Assembly (NCBI GenBank): GCA_016271365.2
Contig: CM057458.1
Location: 196,884,501-196,948,500, forward strand
DNA from: Neoceratodus forsteri
Taxonomy: Eukaryota; Chordata; Ceratodontiformes; Ceratodontidae
Length of the DNA stretch: 64,000 nt
Direction: 5' to 3'
Made by a program: the position numbers and the translations under genes. The notes beneath the pieces were generated by a model. It was not told the origin of the DNA and did no database searches. It was given only the letters and a program-made list of their open reading frames with translations. The stretch's first letter is position 1, and every line of letters begins with the position of its first letter. Shown here in pieces: positions 41,504 to 51,815 of this stretch.

Positions 41504-42603
41504 CCATTCTGATATAAAATGAACTCCCCTGGTTGTTTAGCAGCCCCCCAAGCCCCCGATTGCCCATTCGACATATGAAACTAAATGCCCTGGTGGTTTA
41601 GGGACCCCAGCCCCTCCCCACCCTGGTCCCCTTTCAGAAATAAAAGAACTACCCTGGTGGTTCCCATGGAACCCGCCTCCCCAAACACGATCCTCCATTC
41701 CCCACAGTCAGTACCCCCCATGCCTCTTCCCCCATCTCTGAGTCAGTGACAGCTACCACCCTCCGCTCACCACCGTGGCCAGTCGCCGAGTGAGCTGTCC
41801 ATGAGTGAGTACTATATACAATACGTGCTCATTGATTGACAGTTCTGTTAGTCAGTGAGCGCGTACTGTATACAGTACATACTCCTGGAAAGCTCAGTCG
41901 GCGGCTGGCCATGATGGTGAGCAGAGGGCTGTACCAGTTGCCGGCTCAGGGATGGAGAGGGAGCGGGATGGAGGAACACTGACTGTGGGGTTGGGGGACC
42001 ACTAGACCACCAGGACAGTTATTATATTTCCAGATTGGAGCTTGTGGGGGTCTGCTAAACCATCAGGGTTGTTCTTTTTATTTCTGAATGGGGAATCATG
42101 GCTTGGGGGGCCACTAAACCACCAGGGCAGTTCTTTTTATTTCTGAACTGGGGATCAGGGCTTGGGAGAGTGCTAAACCACCAGGGCAGTTCTTTTTATT
42201 TCCGACTGGGGGATCGAGGCTGTGGGGGAGTCTGCTAAACCAGCAAGATCGGGGCTTTGGGGGGGGCATTAAACCACTAGGGCAGTTCATTTTATTTCAG
42301 AATGTGGGATTAGGACTCGGGGTGCCGCTAAACCACCAGGGGAGTTATTTTTATATCAGAATGGGGGATTGGGGCAGGGGGATACCACTAGCCACCAGGG
42401 ACTGGCGCATGGCCACCCAGCTGCTTGCAGCCCACCATCCAGATGCATTGTCTGCTTAGTGAAGGGCCATTGTTGCCGCAGGCTGCTGGACTTTGGTGCC
42501 AGGACCCTGCCCAATAAAGAATCGGGTGCAAGGTCCTTGATGCACCAGCAGCTGGCATAAGCTGCCATTGACGTAGCTTGCATTGACTTTTGAGAATCGG
42601 GCC
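41504..42603 (+). mobile_element. Palindromic (foldback) DNA element, right portion
   Basis: The remainder of the element split by the L1 is a large palindrome centred near 41843 (TTGATTGACAGTTCTGTTAG). Left arm pieces (32764-33130 plus 41513-41843, about 700 bases) and the right arm (41843-42603, about 760) agree in length. The right end CTTTTGAGAATCGGGCCC is the inverse of the left end. No transposase is encoded, so it is non-autonomous. Confidence 0.8.
41995..42375 (+). repeat. About 59-bp tandem units in the palindrome arm
   Basis: The unit CTAAACCACCAGGGCAGTTC, then TTTTTATTTC and a G-rich part, recurs near 42056, 42115, 42173, 42271 and 42330 with variation. Inverted versions (CCCTGGTGGTTTAG) appear in the left arm at about 41530-41670. 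Confidence 0.75.
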
Positions 42604-43312
42604 CAGGGTGTTGTATAAATCATTTTCCATTAGGGATGAACAGCTTAACTGTAGCTTTAGAGGCACTGAGTTATAGTTTAGAGCTAAATAGGATAAGCTG
42701 CAGTGTATTGAAAGCAGCCTGTAAATCACTATGGTGGGTCTGCATATAGTTTTGTATACTACAAAATTCCAAAAGAAATGTATACCTGCCAGGTCTGCTC
42801 ACTTCGGCAGTAACATTATAAGTTTAGTACTTGGCTCTCTGCCTCCCATAAAACTAACTGTTGATTTATTTTCATGGAACAGAAAGCAAATTCAAAAAGT
42901 GAAAAAAAAAAAAAATAAAAATAATGGTATTTAGTATGGCAGCTGAGACAAATGAACCACATGCAGATGTACATCAAACAATATTGCTTAACTGAATTTA
43001 TAATGTCACAGTAGTTATTTCTATGATTTTTGCTTGCAAACTGCTTTGCAGAGCAGTAAGTTAGATATGTATAGTGCTGTGACTCTGTACATACAAATGC
43101 AGCTGTCGTTGTGTCTGCATTGAGTGAACGAATGTGGATATTGGCAACTTACGTTTTGCTTTGCTTCAGGCCACCTGTCTATGGTTTCTCTTTGACACTT
43201 TCGGTCCTTGGTATTGGGGTGTAGCAGGCAACAAATCGGGGTAAGTGGCACCCCTTAACCTCCCTTAACCCACTCCAGTCCTTTCCAAACTCTTTCACCC
43301 TCCTTTAGTCCT
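42604..43312. other. No gene recognised
   Basis: Mixed-composition sequence with an A-run near 42902-42915. No coding frame or named repeat is seen. Confidence 0.5.
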
Positions 43313-43343
43313 GTGTATGTGTGTGTGTGTGTGTGTGTGTGTA
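43313..43343 (+). repeat. (GT)n microsatellite
   Basis: Alternating GT over about 30 bases with one early interruption. Confidence 0.9.
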
Positions 43344-43458
43344 TACGTACATAATTACTTATTAATGAGGTCATGTGCATAAAAACAGGGTAGTTGTTCC
43401 TTTAGGCTTTATCAGCTCCTAGTGCTTTTTCCCATCCTGATGTCATAATACTCTGCAG

Positions 43459-43501
43459 GTGACATCACAGTGATTCCCATGGCAAGAGACTGTGATGTCA
43501 C
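43459..43501. repeat. Short palindrome with TGACATCA halves
   Basis: GTGACATCACAGT at 43459-43471 and ACTGTGATGTCAC at 43489-43501 are exact inverse copies separated by 17 bases. They may be the core of a small degraded inverted-repeat element. The half-sites differ from a CRE (TGACGTCA) by one base, so a regulatory role is not claimed. Confidence 0.75.
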
Positions 43502-43635
43502 AACAGAGCACTATAATTTCAAGTATGGAATAAGCTACAGAGGTAGATGAACTCTAAAGGATAGCGATCTTGTTTTGTGGTAATTTCTTCAATGATAAAT
43601 AATGGAGAGAAAACTGAATTGTGTCTAAATATCAT

Positions 43636-43945
43636 ACATAGATACATAGACAGTGTCGGCAGATAAGGGGCCTATGGCCCATCTAGTCTGCCCATGTTTT
43701 CCAAAGTTTTCCCATAGGTGTCCGCTGCTCTATCAGTCAATCAGCCAGTCTGTACTTGGTCTCGGTACAGCACCAAGACCTCTAAGTGGCAAACTAGAGC
43801 TATTAATAGCTCTGTCCATAGACTAATACTGTACAAGCTTCCGTGGCTGCTCCCTGGCTCTTACATCAGCCACGGGCAGTTGTGGTATGCGCCACTGGAG
43901 ACGCTCCATTTAGAATACTGGCAGGAGTGACAGCAGGATCAACCA
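43636..43945 (-). mobile_element. CR1-type LINE 3' fragment or derived SINE
   Basis: The plus strand begins CATAGATACATAGACAG and GGCAGATAAGGGGCC, the inverse of the 3' end of families A and C, followed by CATCTAGTCTGCCCA. The next 230 bases do not obviously match the CR1 ORF2 end, so a SINE using a CR1 tail is also possible. Confidence 0.6.
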
Positions 43946-44379
43946 GATAAAAGAAAGTTCTTCAGAAACAGGTACTGGAATTTTGTATACAGTGGGTGAA
44001 AATGTGGGGCCTGCTGGCATGGACAGTTCCCTTTAACTCACCTACAGAATTCTGGAGGGTTATTCAGTCCACTTCCGCAGTCCTCATTGGCAAATGGTTC
44101 AGCTGTTTCTGACTCTCCTGTTGCTGATCACTTTAACAATTTTTTTTTTCTTTTTTGACTAATTATGCCCTTCCCTCTCCTACCTCTCCTGGTACCTCTT
44201 CTGTCCCCTCTCTTCCATCTTCCTCTCTGCCCAACCCATCCTATAGGTTTCACTTCCTCCATAACTCCTCAGGAAACCTTCCTTGACCTTTCCTTACTCA
44301 ACTTGTCGAAAAACTGAGTCCAAGCGGGCTAGACCCTATACTTCTCCGTCTTTCAGCACCTGCTATCGCCTCCCCACTT

Positions 44380-45880
44380 CCTCACCTTCTCAGTCTCTCC
44401 TTCTGCATTATCTCTCAGTCTTGGAAGGTTGCCAAGGTTCTCTCCCTTCATAAAGGGGGCGACCCCCTCCTCCACAGGCAACTTCCATCCTATCTCACTT
44501 CTCCTTCCTCTCACAAAGCTACAAGAGAAGCTAGTCTACTCCAGGCTTGTTGACTTTCTCTACCCCATCAACTACCTATTCCCTTTCCAGACAGGTTTTT
44601 GGAAGCCTCACTCCCCCATCTCCTTCCTGCTGTGGGTCATTGACTCCATCCTCACTGGGATAGATCAGGGGCATATTATGGCAGCTACTGTATTTTCATC
44701 CACTTGGCCAAAGCCTTTGGCTCAGTGGCCCACCCATGCCTCCTGGACAAGCTGAGCCCTGTTGGCCTCTCAGCTCCCGTTGTCATCTGGTTCTGTTCCT
44801 AGCTCCTGGACCATCTACAGTCGGTACAGGTAGGAACAGCCATGTCCTCTGCACTCCTATTCAGACTGGGGACCCAGTCCTGGGTTGCTTCCTTTTCTCC
44901 ATCTTCAGGAATGATGCCCCTTCTGCCTGTGGCTACTTAAACATCCATGTGTATGCAGATGGCATAGTCATCTACATCTCCAACTTCTCAGCCGTGACTG
45001 TGGAAGACTTGCTTCACTAAGACATCCACAGCGTCCTGCCCTGGTTCCTCTCCAACCAACGCTGGGTCAGCACTAACCCCCCCAAAAAAGTGTCAGTTGC
45101 CTTTGGTACAAACCAGAAGCTTACCAGGCTCTCGCCCTCTCCGTCTTCACCACCCTGGATGGCACCCTCTTGAAGTGATTTCCTCTTTCAAGTACCTTGG
45201 TGTGTGGTTAGAGAGCAAGCTTGATGGTCCTGCCCACATTGATGCTATCCACCCCAAACCTGGTGCCCTTTACTGCAGTAACGACTGCTTTTCTTCCTAG
45301 TCCACCAGGAACTGGTCACTAACATGATTCTCCCAGTGTGTGACTATGTGGATGTGGTTTGCAGTGCCTGCTGCTTCCTCTTCCTAGCCAGACTGGACAC
45401 CCTCTGCAAAGTTTCTTGTCATTTCACTACTAACTCCCTCTGTGGAACTTAAAACTGCTCCTTTACTCCTCCATACCCCTCCCCCACTCCCCTCATGTTG
45501 CCAGTCACACTATGCATCCTTCACCTCCAAATACTGGTTTGGGTCCTTTCCTCATTCCACTCCCCCCATCCCCTCTGCCTCCTACTCCCTTCACTCCAGG
45601 GAGTCTCACATCTTCTCCCTTCTCCACCTTCATTTTTCTGCTGGGCAGTCTGCTTGCTCCTGTTACCTTCCCTCCCTCTGGAACCTGCTCCCTTCCACTT
45701 TCCATCTCCCCCCCCTTTAGATATTAGCTGTAACTGCTCCCTGCCCCATCTTGCTCCTGACTGTTCTCCACCTGACCCTCCTCTGCAAGGCTCTGCCATT
45801 CTTGTGTTTCACATTCACCTAAGTACTGCTGCTATTGCAGTGTCTGTTTTCTACCTGCACCATTCACTTTTGTGCACACA
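44380..45880 (+). pseudogene. L2-type ORF2 reverse transcriptase, decayed
   Basis: Fragments in changing frames: AKVLSLHKGGDP (44430), TGNFHPISLLLPLTKLQEKL (44474, family form NYRPISLL), AKAFGSVAHPCLLDKL (family form SKAFDTVxHxLLL), HVYADGIVIYISN (44947-44985, family form FADDTxLY, one Asp replaced by Gly), FKYLGVWLESKLDGPAHID (45188) and AVCLLLLPSLPLEPAP near 45650. Every block is present in the right order but no frame is intact. Confidence 0.7.
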
Positions 45881-45931
45881 CATGCTGCTCAGTGTTTAAC
45901 CTTATGGTTCTACCATTGTTATTGTACTTTT

Positions 45932-46557
45932 TTTTTTTTTGTCAACTTTGTTTCACTCTCGTTGCGGCTCCAAGGTCCTCTCTCAGGCATCCCATCCTTG
46001 TCCTGCCCGCCTGAGGATCCCATGCCATGCCTCCTCTCCTTCCTCCTCGCCGGCGCCAGCACCCCCGGCTAACCCTATCCGGGGTGGGTCGCCCCCTTCT
46101 CCTACTTGGGGCACTCTTCAAGGCAGACTCTGGCATCAGACATGGAGTTGGCACAGGGAAATTGAAGGCAAACTAGGGAAGCCCCAGCATAGGGCATGGA
46201 GGATCGGTGCCATCGCCTGATCCTTGGAGCCGGGTTTTTCCTGTGTTCTTGGTTACCCCCCCCACGACGCGTGATGTGTAGTGCCGCCAAGCTCTGACGT
46301 AGGTGCTCCCACCCATGTCAGAAAGGCAGCTGCCTGATGTCACCCCTTAGTGTGCTAGCCCTGGTTCGTAGTAGTGCCGCCGGTCTCCACTGGGGCCACT
46401 GCTGCACTGGCTACCCCTGGATCCCTCCCGAGAAGGAGAGCAGTCCCACAGATGCTCAATCCTCTCTCCCCACCCCCCAACATCCCGAGCTCATTCCTGA
46501 ACCCAGGTCGCCAGTGTGGCATCCAGCACCTCAACCTCAGCGCCACCGGGCCGGCCT
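45932..46557 (-). mobile_element. SINE G2 with target duplication
   Basis: The insertion is flanked by TTGTTATTGTACTTTT at 45916-45931 and 46558-46573. Read on the minus strand it starts with GGCCGGCCCGGTGGCGCTGA and a B-box-like GGTTCAGGAAT (about 46495-46505), and ends in poly-A (plus-strand T-run 45931-45940). At 626 bases it is long for a simple tRNA-SINE, so it may be a dimer or carry extra body. The head matches the copy at 31780-31915. Confidence 0.75.
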
Positions 46558-46689
46558 TTGTTATTGTACTTTTATCCTGTTAATTGTACAGTATTATGAA
46601 CTTTACTTTGTACCTCATCACTGAAGCTGTGTTTGTTGTAATACTGTTTTTAGGGACATGGATATGGTGCACTGTCAACAGTTTAGCAG

Positions 46690-47213
46690 TCTTCCTTTCT
46701 CTTTAAGTTCTGCCAGAATGTCTTCAAGCTAAGCTCCTCCCACCCACCTGGGTGGTATCCTCCTTGGCTCAGTCGCATGACATCGGATATTCTTTTCCAC
46801 TGGAAGAGTCTGGTCTCCTCCTTTGCAGCTCCTGTGTGTGGTTTAGGTTCCTTTTTAAATCTGTCTTAAGGCGCCTTTGTTTACTGAATGGAGCGTGATG
46901 ACTCAATACCGGTCCCAGGTGTAAGCGGTCCACCACTTGTTCCTGGGTCATGTCACAACTTGACCCTCATGCCTTGCTTGTTTCTTGCCTAGGGGCTCAG
47001 CATGTTCTGCAGGCTTTCAGCCTGTGCCTGTCCCTGCAGCTCTTGCTGTTAGAGGACTCTTTCCCTGTCTTTTTTTGGGTTGCCCAGTTACAAGGGACCA
47101 ACCAGTCCAGTACTTGGATGCCCACAGGGCTGTTTCAGTGGCAGTGGGCTCAGAGTCGCATCTTGCCACTTTTGAAGAGATGGCAGACTCTGTCTTGCTT
47201 GGTGTTGCTTCAG
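46690..47213 (+). mobile_element. DIRS-type element DIRS3, segment 1 of 3 (gag N terminus)
   Basis: The frame around 46950-47210 includes LDPHALLVSCLGAQHVLQAF and, shifted, DAHRAVSVAVGSESHLATF and EEMADSVLLGVASD. C-L-G-x-x-H is the Cys/His motif near the start of DIRS gag proteins. The sequence stops at 47213, where another DIRS element has inserted. The left end of DIRS3 is not identified. Confidence 0.55.
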
Positions 47214-47230
47214 ATCTTCCCTTGTCAATC

Positions 47231-47413
47231 TTCACCATTCATTACTGTTGGGTGACAGCCGGATGCACGCACCCGCCATGGGAGGTTTTTTTTTTTTTAA
47301 GATGAGTCTGCGTCGACGGCGCCGCCCCCTGGAATGACGCTCCGCGTAGAGCGTGAGGGGCGGCCGTTAGGCGCTGCAGACTCCTCCATCCCAGTTCTGT
47401 TTCTCCCGCCATC
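47231..47413 (+). repeat. DIRS2 left inverted terminal repeat
   Basis: TTCACCATTCATTACTGTTG, then GGGTGACAGCC and further to CTCCATCCCAGTTCTG, is the imperfect inverse of 51586-51770. It is CpG-rich around 47310-47370. Confidence 0.9.
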
Positions 47414-47597
47414 GAGGCTGCACCTGCTGCGCTAGTTTCAATAGTTTACTGCGTCATAGGCCGTTTCGAAATTGATTTCGACGCTCCTTCATCCCGGTAT
47501 TTTCTCGACGTCGTCGACTGGTAAGATCTTTCCATTATTGTTTTTTCTTTCGACGATGACGAGCCTTTTCTGTGTTTTTGCTAGATTGTTTAGCATC

Positions 47598-48545
47598 ATG
47601 TCTGGTTCGGGGGCAAAGAGTAAGTCTAAGGCGGGCCGTGCCCCTATGCGTTGGTGCCCTTGTGGCCGGCAGTTTTCTGTCATGGACCATCATGATGTTT
47701 GTCTCCGGTGCCTGGGACCCTACCATGATATGGACCATTGCGACGCCTGCTTCTCCATGGACCGCCGTGTTTTAGAACTCCACGCGTTGCGAGTCGGGCG
47801 AGCTCTGCCGACTTTCGGAGGACGACGTCGCCCTAGGGCTTCCCAGGCCAGATCTCTCGACCTTTCCTCCAGGTCCCTTCCCGGGTCTATACGGCCTGGT
47901 GAGGAGGAAACCTCCTCCACTTCCAGCCTTGCCGAGGAGGAGGTTTCTTCTTCGGCGCTGGAGGAACAGCGTGATCCCACCTGGGGTCGCGCTGTTGGCA
48001 CCGTCCCGGTGCAGGCTCCCCCGGTGTCGGGGCCCGGTGCTGGTGGGCCCTTGTTACCATCTTTCTTCACCGTGGAGTCTTCCGCTTCTCATGGCTCTGG
48101 TGAATCGGTCGGGGCCATAGGCGGCGCTGTTCTGGGCCTCGGCGTCGTTCGCAGCGCCGGGGACTCTGGTGGCGCTGTCGGCAGTGTCACTCTGGGTCAC
48201 GGTGCCGTGGGTTTGGGCGGTGTCCGTGGTGGTGCTGCCTTGATCCTCGGCGCTGTACGCGGTGCCGGGGACTCGGGCGGCGCCATCAGCAGTGCCGCGC
48301 TGGGCCTCGGCGCCGTATGCGGTGCTGGGGACTTGGGCGGCGCTGTCAGCAGTGCTGCGCTGGGCCTCAGTGCCATACGTGGTACCAGGGACTTGGGCAG
48401 CGCCGTCGGCTGTGCTGGGCCTCGGCGCCGTTTGCGGTGCCGGGGACACGCGCGTGCCGTGCAAGATTTTGGCACATGTTGGGTACTTGGGCGGCACCAT
48501 TCGCGATGCAGCCCGGGAACCGGGCACCGCCAAGGGGACAGATGA
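47598..48545 (+). CDS. DIRS2 gag, N-terminal half with 20-residue repeats
   Basis: The 316-residue frame starts MSGSGAKSKSKAGRAP, preferred over the upstream in-frame ATG at 47472 because the Cys/His module follows closely: RWCPCGRQF, HHDVCLRCLG and DHCDAC. This is the zinc-finger-like start of DIRS gag. After an acidic Ser/Glu region (EEETSSTSS) come about five repeats of a Gly/Ala-rich 20-residue unit (LGLGAVCGAGDLGGAVSSAA type). The frame ends at 48545; the next part of gag is found in frame from 49323, so indels in the repeat tract or stops have broken it. Confidence 0.75.
   Translation: MSGSGAKSKSKAGRAPMRWCPCGRQFSVMDHHDVCLRCLGPYHDMDHCDACFSMDRRVLELHALRVGRALPTFGGRRRPRASQARSLDLSSRSLPGSIRPGEEETSSTSSLAEEEVSSSALEEQRDPTWGRAVGTVPVQAPPVSGPGAGGPLLPSFFTVESSASHGSGESVGAIGGAVLGLGVVRSAGDSGGAVGSVTLGHGAVGLGGVRGGAALILGAVRGAGDSGGAISSAALGLGAVCGAGDLGGAVSSAALGLSAIRGTRDLGSAVGCAGPRRRLRCRGHARAVQDFGTCWVLGRHHSRCSPGTGHRQGDR
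48130..48450 (+). repeat. 60-bp tandem repeat inside DIRS2 gag
   Basis: TGGGCCTCGGCGCCGTATGC and similar starts recur at exactly 60-base spacing (48241, 48301, 48361), with diverged units upstream. The period is a multiple of three, so copy-number change preserves the frame. Confidence 0.85.
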
Positions 48546-49322
48546 CTCGGCGGACGTGTTGCTCATTGCGGCCTATGGCGGTACCAGGCCTGGTGCCACC
48601 TCGGGGCAGGTTCCTGCTGCGGTTGGTTTGCAGTCTTCCCTTGTCGACCCCTCCTCAGAGGGGCACGACTCAGGTGAGGACACAGACCAGTAGCTAGAGT
48701 CCTCTGGCTCTGAACCTCCTGTAGGCCGCAGGGCTAGACGGTCCAGTATTCCTCTCCCGGACTCCCCAGAGCTGGTCAGCCCGGATGGCTCCACGGCTAG
48801 GGCTAGTGGCCCGGAGTTATCTGTGGTGGACCCTTCGGGAGTGCAAGAAGGGATTCCCTCTTCTGCTAGGTCCCAGGCAGCCGCCGTTTCCGGTGCTGCT
48901 CGGGTCCTTCAGCAGAGGGAGGAGGACCCTGCTTCAGTAGGCGCCTTTCGGGCCTTGCTCAGCAGGGACCTCCACCACTGGTTTTGAGGAAGAGGACCGC
49001 TTTGGAGTCCAAAGGGTTGAGGTAGGGAGGTCGAGAGAGCAGCGACTGAGCCCCCACCGCCCTGCGGTCTTGGTGAGGTCATGCGCTGATCCTCACCTCT
49101 CCGAAGGTCTCTAAAGCGCCTTCTAGTGGCGGTTCTGAGGGTTGCCCTTCTGGACTCATGCAATCCCAGACGCGCCATGGGAGATTCCCCTTCAGGGCTC
49201 TTTCCAGAGTTGCCTCCTTTCCTTTCTTCTACGCAACCCGGCATGATCACAGGGTCCCCAGTTTTGGCGGCATCGCTACCTGGATCTCACAGCTCTGGCA
49301 GAGGCCAGGCATGTGCTTTTAG

Positions 49323-50468
49323 GTGCCCTTCGCCCATCCCTCTGCAGCCACCCCCCTCTCTCCCAGGCCATGTGGGACCCACTGGGCCATTAACTTGGGA
49401 GACGTTCAGAGCTACTGCGGTGGCCTTCCCGTCCATGTTAGGGCCATGGACGAACAGGTTTTTCGCCTGTCCTCCCCACCACAGGAGTCTTCTGGACATT
49501 CGAGCTCCACTTCCTCCTCGTCTTCCTCAACTGAGGAAGAGGAACTTCCTGTCCACCTTTCCTCTGACGCTGACTTCACTGACTATCAGCGTTTCCTTTT
49601 GAGGATGGACTCGGAGCTTCGTATTTCCTACGTTCCTAGAGACAATACCGAGCGGCAGACATGTGCTTTCCTCAGTGAATTCAGCGCCCGCCATTTGGTG
49701 GTGCCTTCCTGGCCGATTCCCTTCCAGGTAGCATCTATCCGCATCTGGCAGTCTCCAGCCACTCCTTCTCCAGCCTCAGGAGACTGCAGGAGACGGTATT
49801 GTGCCCCCCATGAGTCTCTAGGTTCTCTACCTTACCCACCTTCAGGTTTGACATCCCTAGATACTCCTTCTGGGCTTTGCCACCCAGTGCACGACAGGCC
49901 TCCGGTCTCGGATTGTGCTGAGTTCGACTAGTGGGGACGAAGAGTTTTCTCTTCTGGTCGTGCATTACTGTGCATTTCCTCCCATCAGGCTCACCATGCT
50001 GCTTACAACAGGCATCTATGGTTGATACTGGCTCAGGTCTTAGCTTTGCTACCTGACTCAGAACAGTCCAGACAAGCCACTGCCCTCTCTGCACAGGGTC
50101 TGGAGCTTGCAAGGCACCAAGCGAAGGCATCCTATGATGCCAACGAGGTGGCATCCAGGCTAGTAGGGACAGTGATCTGCATCAGGTGGATGGCGTGGCT
50201 TCGTCTCTCCCAACTGTCACCCATGGCCCGGAGTAGGGTAACTGGCTCTGCCTTCCAGGGGACCCACCTATTTTCCCGTAGGACGAGGAGACGTCTTCAG
50301 GGGCAACCCCCTTCCCACAGCCCCTTGGGGGGCATCTTCTCCTCCTCACCCACCTTAGACTCTTGTCTACTGGTCAGGGTCTCTCTCTCTCTACTTGTCA
50401 CTAGTAGGAGGCTGAGGGGTCTGTTCCCTCAGGGGTTTTATCTCTCCCTCCCTCCCCCTTTTTCCTAG
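49323..50468 (+). pseudogene. DIRS2 gag, C-terminal half
   Basis: In the same frame as the N-terminal half: an acidic serine tract (SSSTEEEELPVHLSSDADF, 49520-49575), then at 50022-50350 AQVLALLPDSEQ, SYDANEVASRLVGTVICIRW and MAWLRLSQLSPMARSRV, matching the conserved DIRS gag C-terminal block (AYDxADTAAR, MRRxSWLR). Stops near 49931 separate the pieces. Confidence 0.7.
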
Positions 50469-50487
50469 GGGGAGGGGGGGCTAGGTA

Positions 50488-50592
50488 CTCACCCAACAGT
50501 AATGAATGGTGAAGATTGACAAGGGAAGATATGAAAATTACGTACCTACTGTAATTCTTGATCTTCTCTTGTATCTTCACCATTCATTAATC
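50488..50592 (+). repeat. DIRS2 internal complementary region
   Basis: The left half (ACCCAACAGTAATGAATGGT, continuing to GGGAAGAT) is the inverse of the left end of the element. The right half (ATGAAAATTACGTACC, continuing to CACCATTCATTA) is the inverse of the right end. The join GAAGATATGAAA gives the element termini. Confidence 0.9.
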
Positions 50593-51585
50593 CCACCATC
50601 CCCTCAAGGGCCTCCTTCTTCGGCCTCTCCCCCTCCCTGCTCGTCCCTCAATTTCTCCCTGGGCTGTTAAGCCAAAAAAAAAAGATAATTTTTTTACATG
50701 CTCTCTTTCCAATCCTCTGAACAGATCTTTCCCTCTGGGAATGGGAGGAACGAGCTTCATTTATCTGTCCTGAGGGAACTCTTTCTGACTACCCTTAATG
50801 GGCATCTCTTGGTTCTCCCCAGCCATTTCTTCTCAATTCACAGTTTAAAGAGATGATCCCTTTCGGGACTTGACTTATCTTTTCCGAACCACTTCTGGCA
50901 AGTCTTAATCCTATTATGTCAGCCTCTACAGGTGTAGTGCTATCCGGCATTCCAATTTCCTTAAAGAGTGTTCCCTGCCTTACCTCTAGGGAGTCCAATT
51001 GAGTTCCCGCTCTCTCTCTTTGGCATAGGGGTGCCCCCTGAGGGCACCCCCCCCCCACTTTCACATGATACTGTGTTATCACTTAACAAAATGCTGGTGG
51101 GCTTCCTCCCTCCTAGCTGGTAGCTCTCGTTTGGAACAGAATTTTTCCTTCTTAATGATTAAAGAGCTCCCGGCTGGAGTCTGGGAAAAACTGGGTAGGC
51201 GAGAGGTTAGGGAACCTGCCTTTGGTGTCCATTCTGAGCGAGAAGTTCAGTTGACCTTCTCTTTCAATTCCAAAATGGGATCCTTGCTCCCTTGTTTGTG
51301 GTTCCGAGCTTATAACCCTTAACTAATTGCCAACGGCAGTCTTTCCCCCTCCTAACCTCCCCTCCTATTCTTTTCTCTTTTTACCCTTCTTCTTTCTCCT
51401 CCCTATCTGTTCCTCCCTTAGAGCCGCCCCAGAGGTGAGGCCCTTCGGTCCCTTATGGTAGGCAGTCCTTCTTTTCTCTTCTATCCTCTATCGACTTATT
51501 CCTTTTTCAGTTTATATCCTTTCCTTTTTCTATCCCTCGGCTCTCTTGCCTCACTCTTTCTTCTAACCCTTTTTTTCACCTCTCC
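50593..51585. other. DIRS2 interior after the complementary region, no gene recognised
   Basis: CT-rich, mostly non-coding. An 85-residue frame at 51065-51322 shows no known domain. C-run at 51045-51058. Confidence 0.5.
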
Positions 51586-51770
51586 GGCCAACAGAACTGG
51601 GATGGAGGAGGAGTCTGCAGTGCCTAACGGCTGCTCCTCGCGCTCTATGCGGAGCATCACTCCAGAGGACAGCGCCATCAACGCCGACTCCTCTATATAA
51701 AAAAAAAACAAAAAAAACTCCCGTGGCGGGTGCGGCCTCCGGCTGTCACCCAACAGTAATGAATGGTGAA
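51586..51770 (+). repeat. DIRS2 right inverted terminal repeat
   Basis: CCAACAGAACTGGGATGGAG through GGCTGTCACCCAACAGTAAT to GAATGGTGAA, the imperfect inverse of 47231-47413. The 45 bases after it match the right half of the internal complementary region and complete the element. Confidence 0.9.
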
Positions 51771-51815
51771 GATACAAGAGAAGATCAAGAATTACGGTAG
51801 GTACATAATTTTCAT

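Larger units (their letters stand above)
44130..46685 (+). mobile_element. L2-type LINE, second copy (SINE inserted)
   Basis: Reverse transcriptase, C-terminal region and 3' UTR of an L2-type LINE are present in decayed form. The 3' UTR is interrupted by a SINE at 45932-46557 between 16-bp duplications. Sequence composition (CT-rich plus strand) and the coding order agree with the L2-type fragment at the window start. The 3' limit near 46685 is approximate. Confidence 0.65.
47214..51815 (+). mobile_element. Pol-deleted DIRS-type element DIRS2
   Basis: Inverted terminal repeats (47231-47413, 51586-51770) and an internal complementary region (50488-50592) frame a gag gene. Reverse transcriptase, RNase H and recombinase are missing: the gag C-terminal block is followed within about 20-100 bases by the complementary region. 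That region contains the joined inverse of both ends, which fixes the termini at ATCTTCCC (47214) and ATTTTCAT (51815). It would be a non-autonomous derivative mobilised by a related DIRS. Confidence 0.85.

Noticed and set aside
43459..43501. A functional CRE pair
   Set aside because: The halves are TGACATCA, not TGACGTCA, and no promoter or gene is nearby.
45505..45799. Arg/Gly-rich minus-strand frames
   Set aside because: They arise from the CT-rich plus strand of the L2-type ORF2 C-terminal region.
48054..48566. Long minus-strand open frame (170 residues) over the DIRS2 gag repeats
   Set aside because: It is the shadow of a GC-rich 60-bp tandem repeat, which keeps several frames open. 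The plus-strand frame has the zinc-finger-like gag start.
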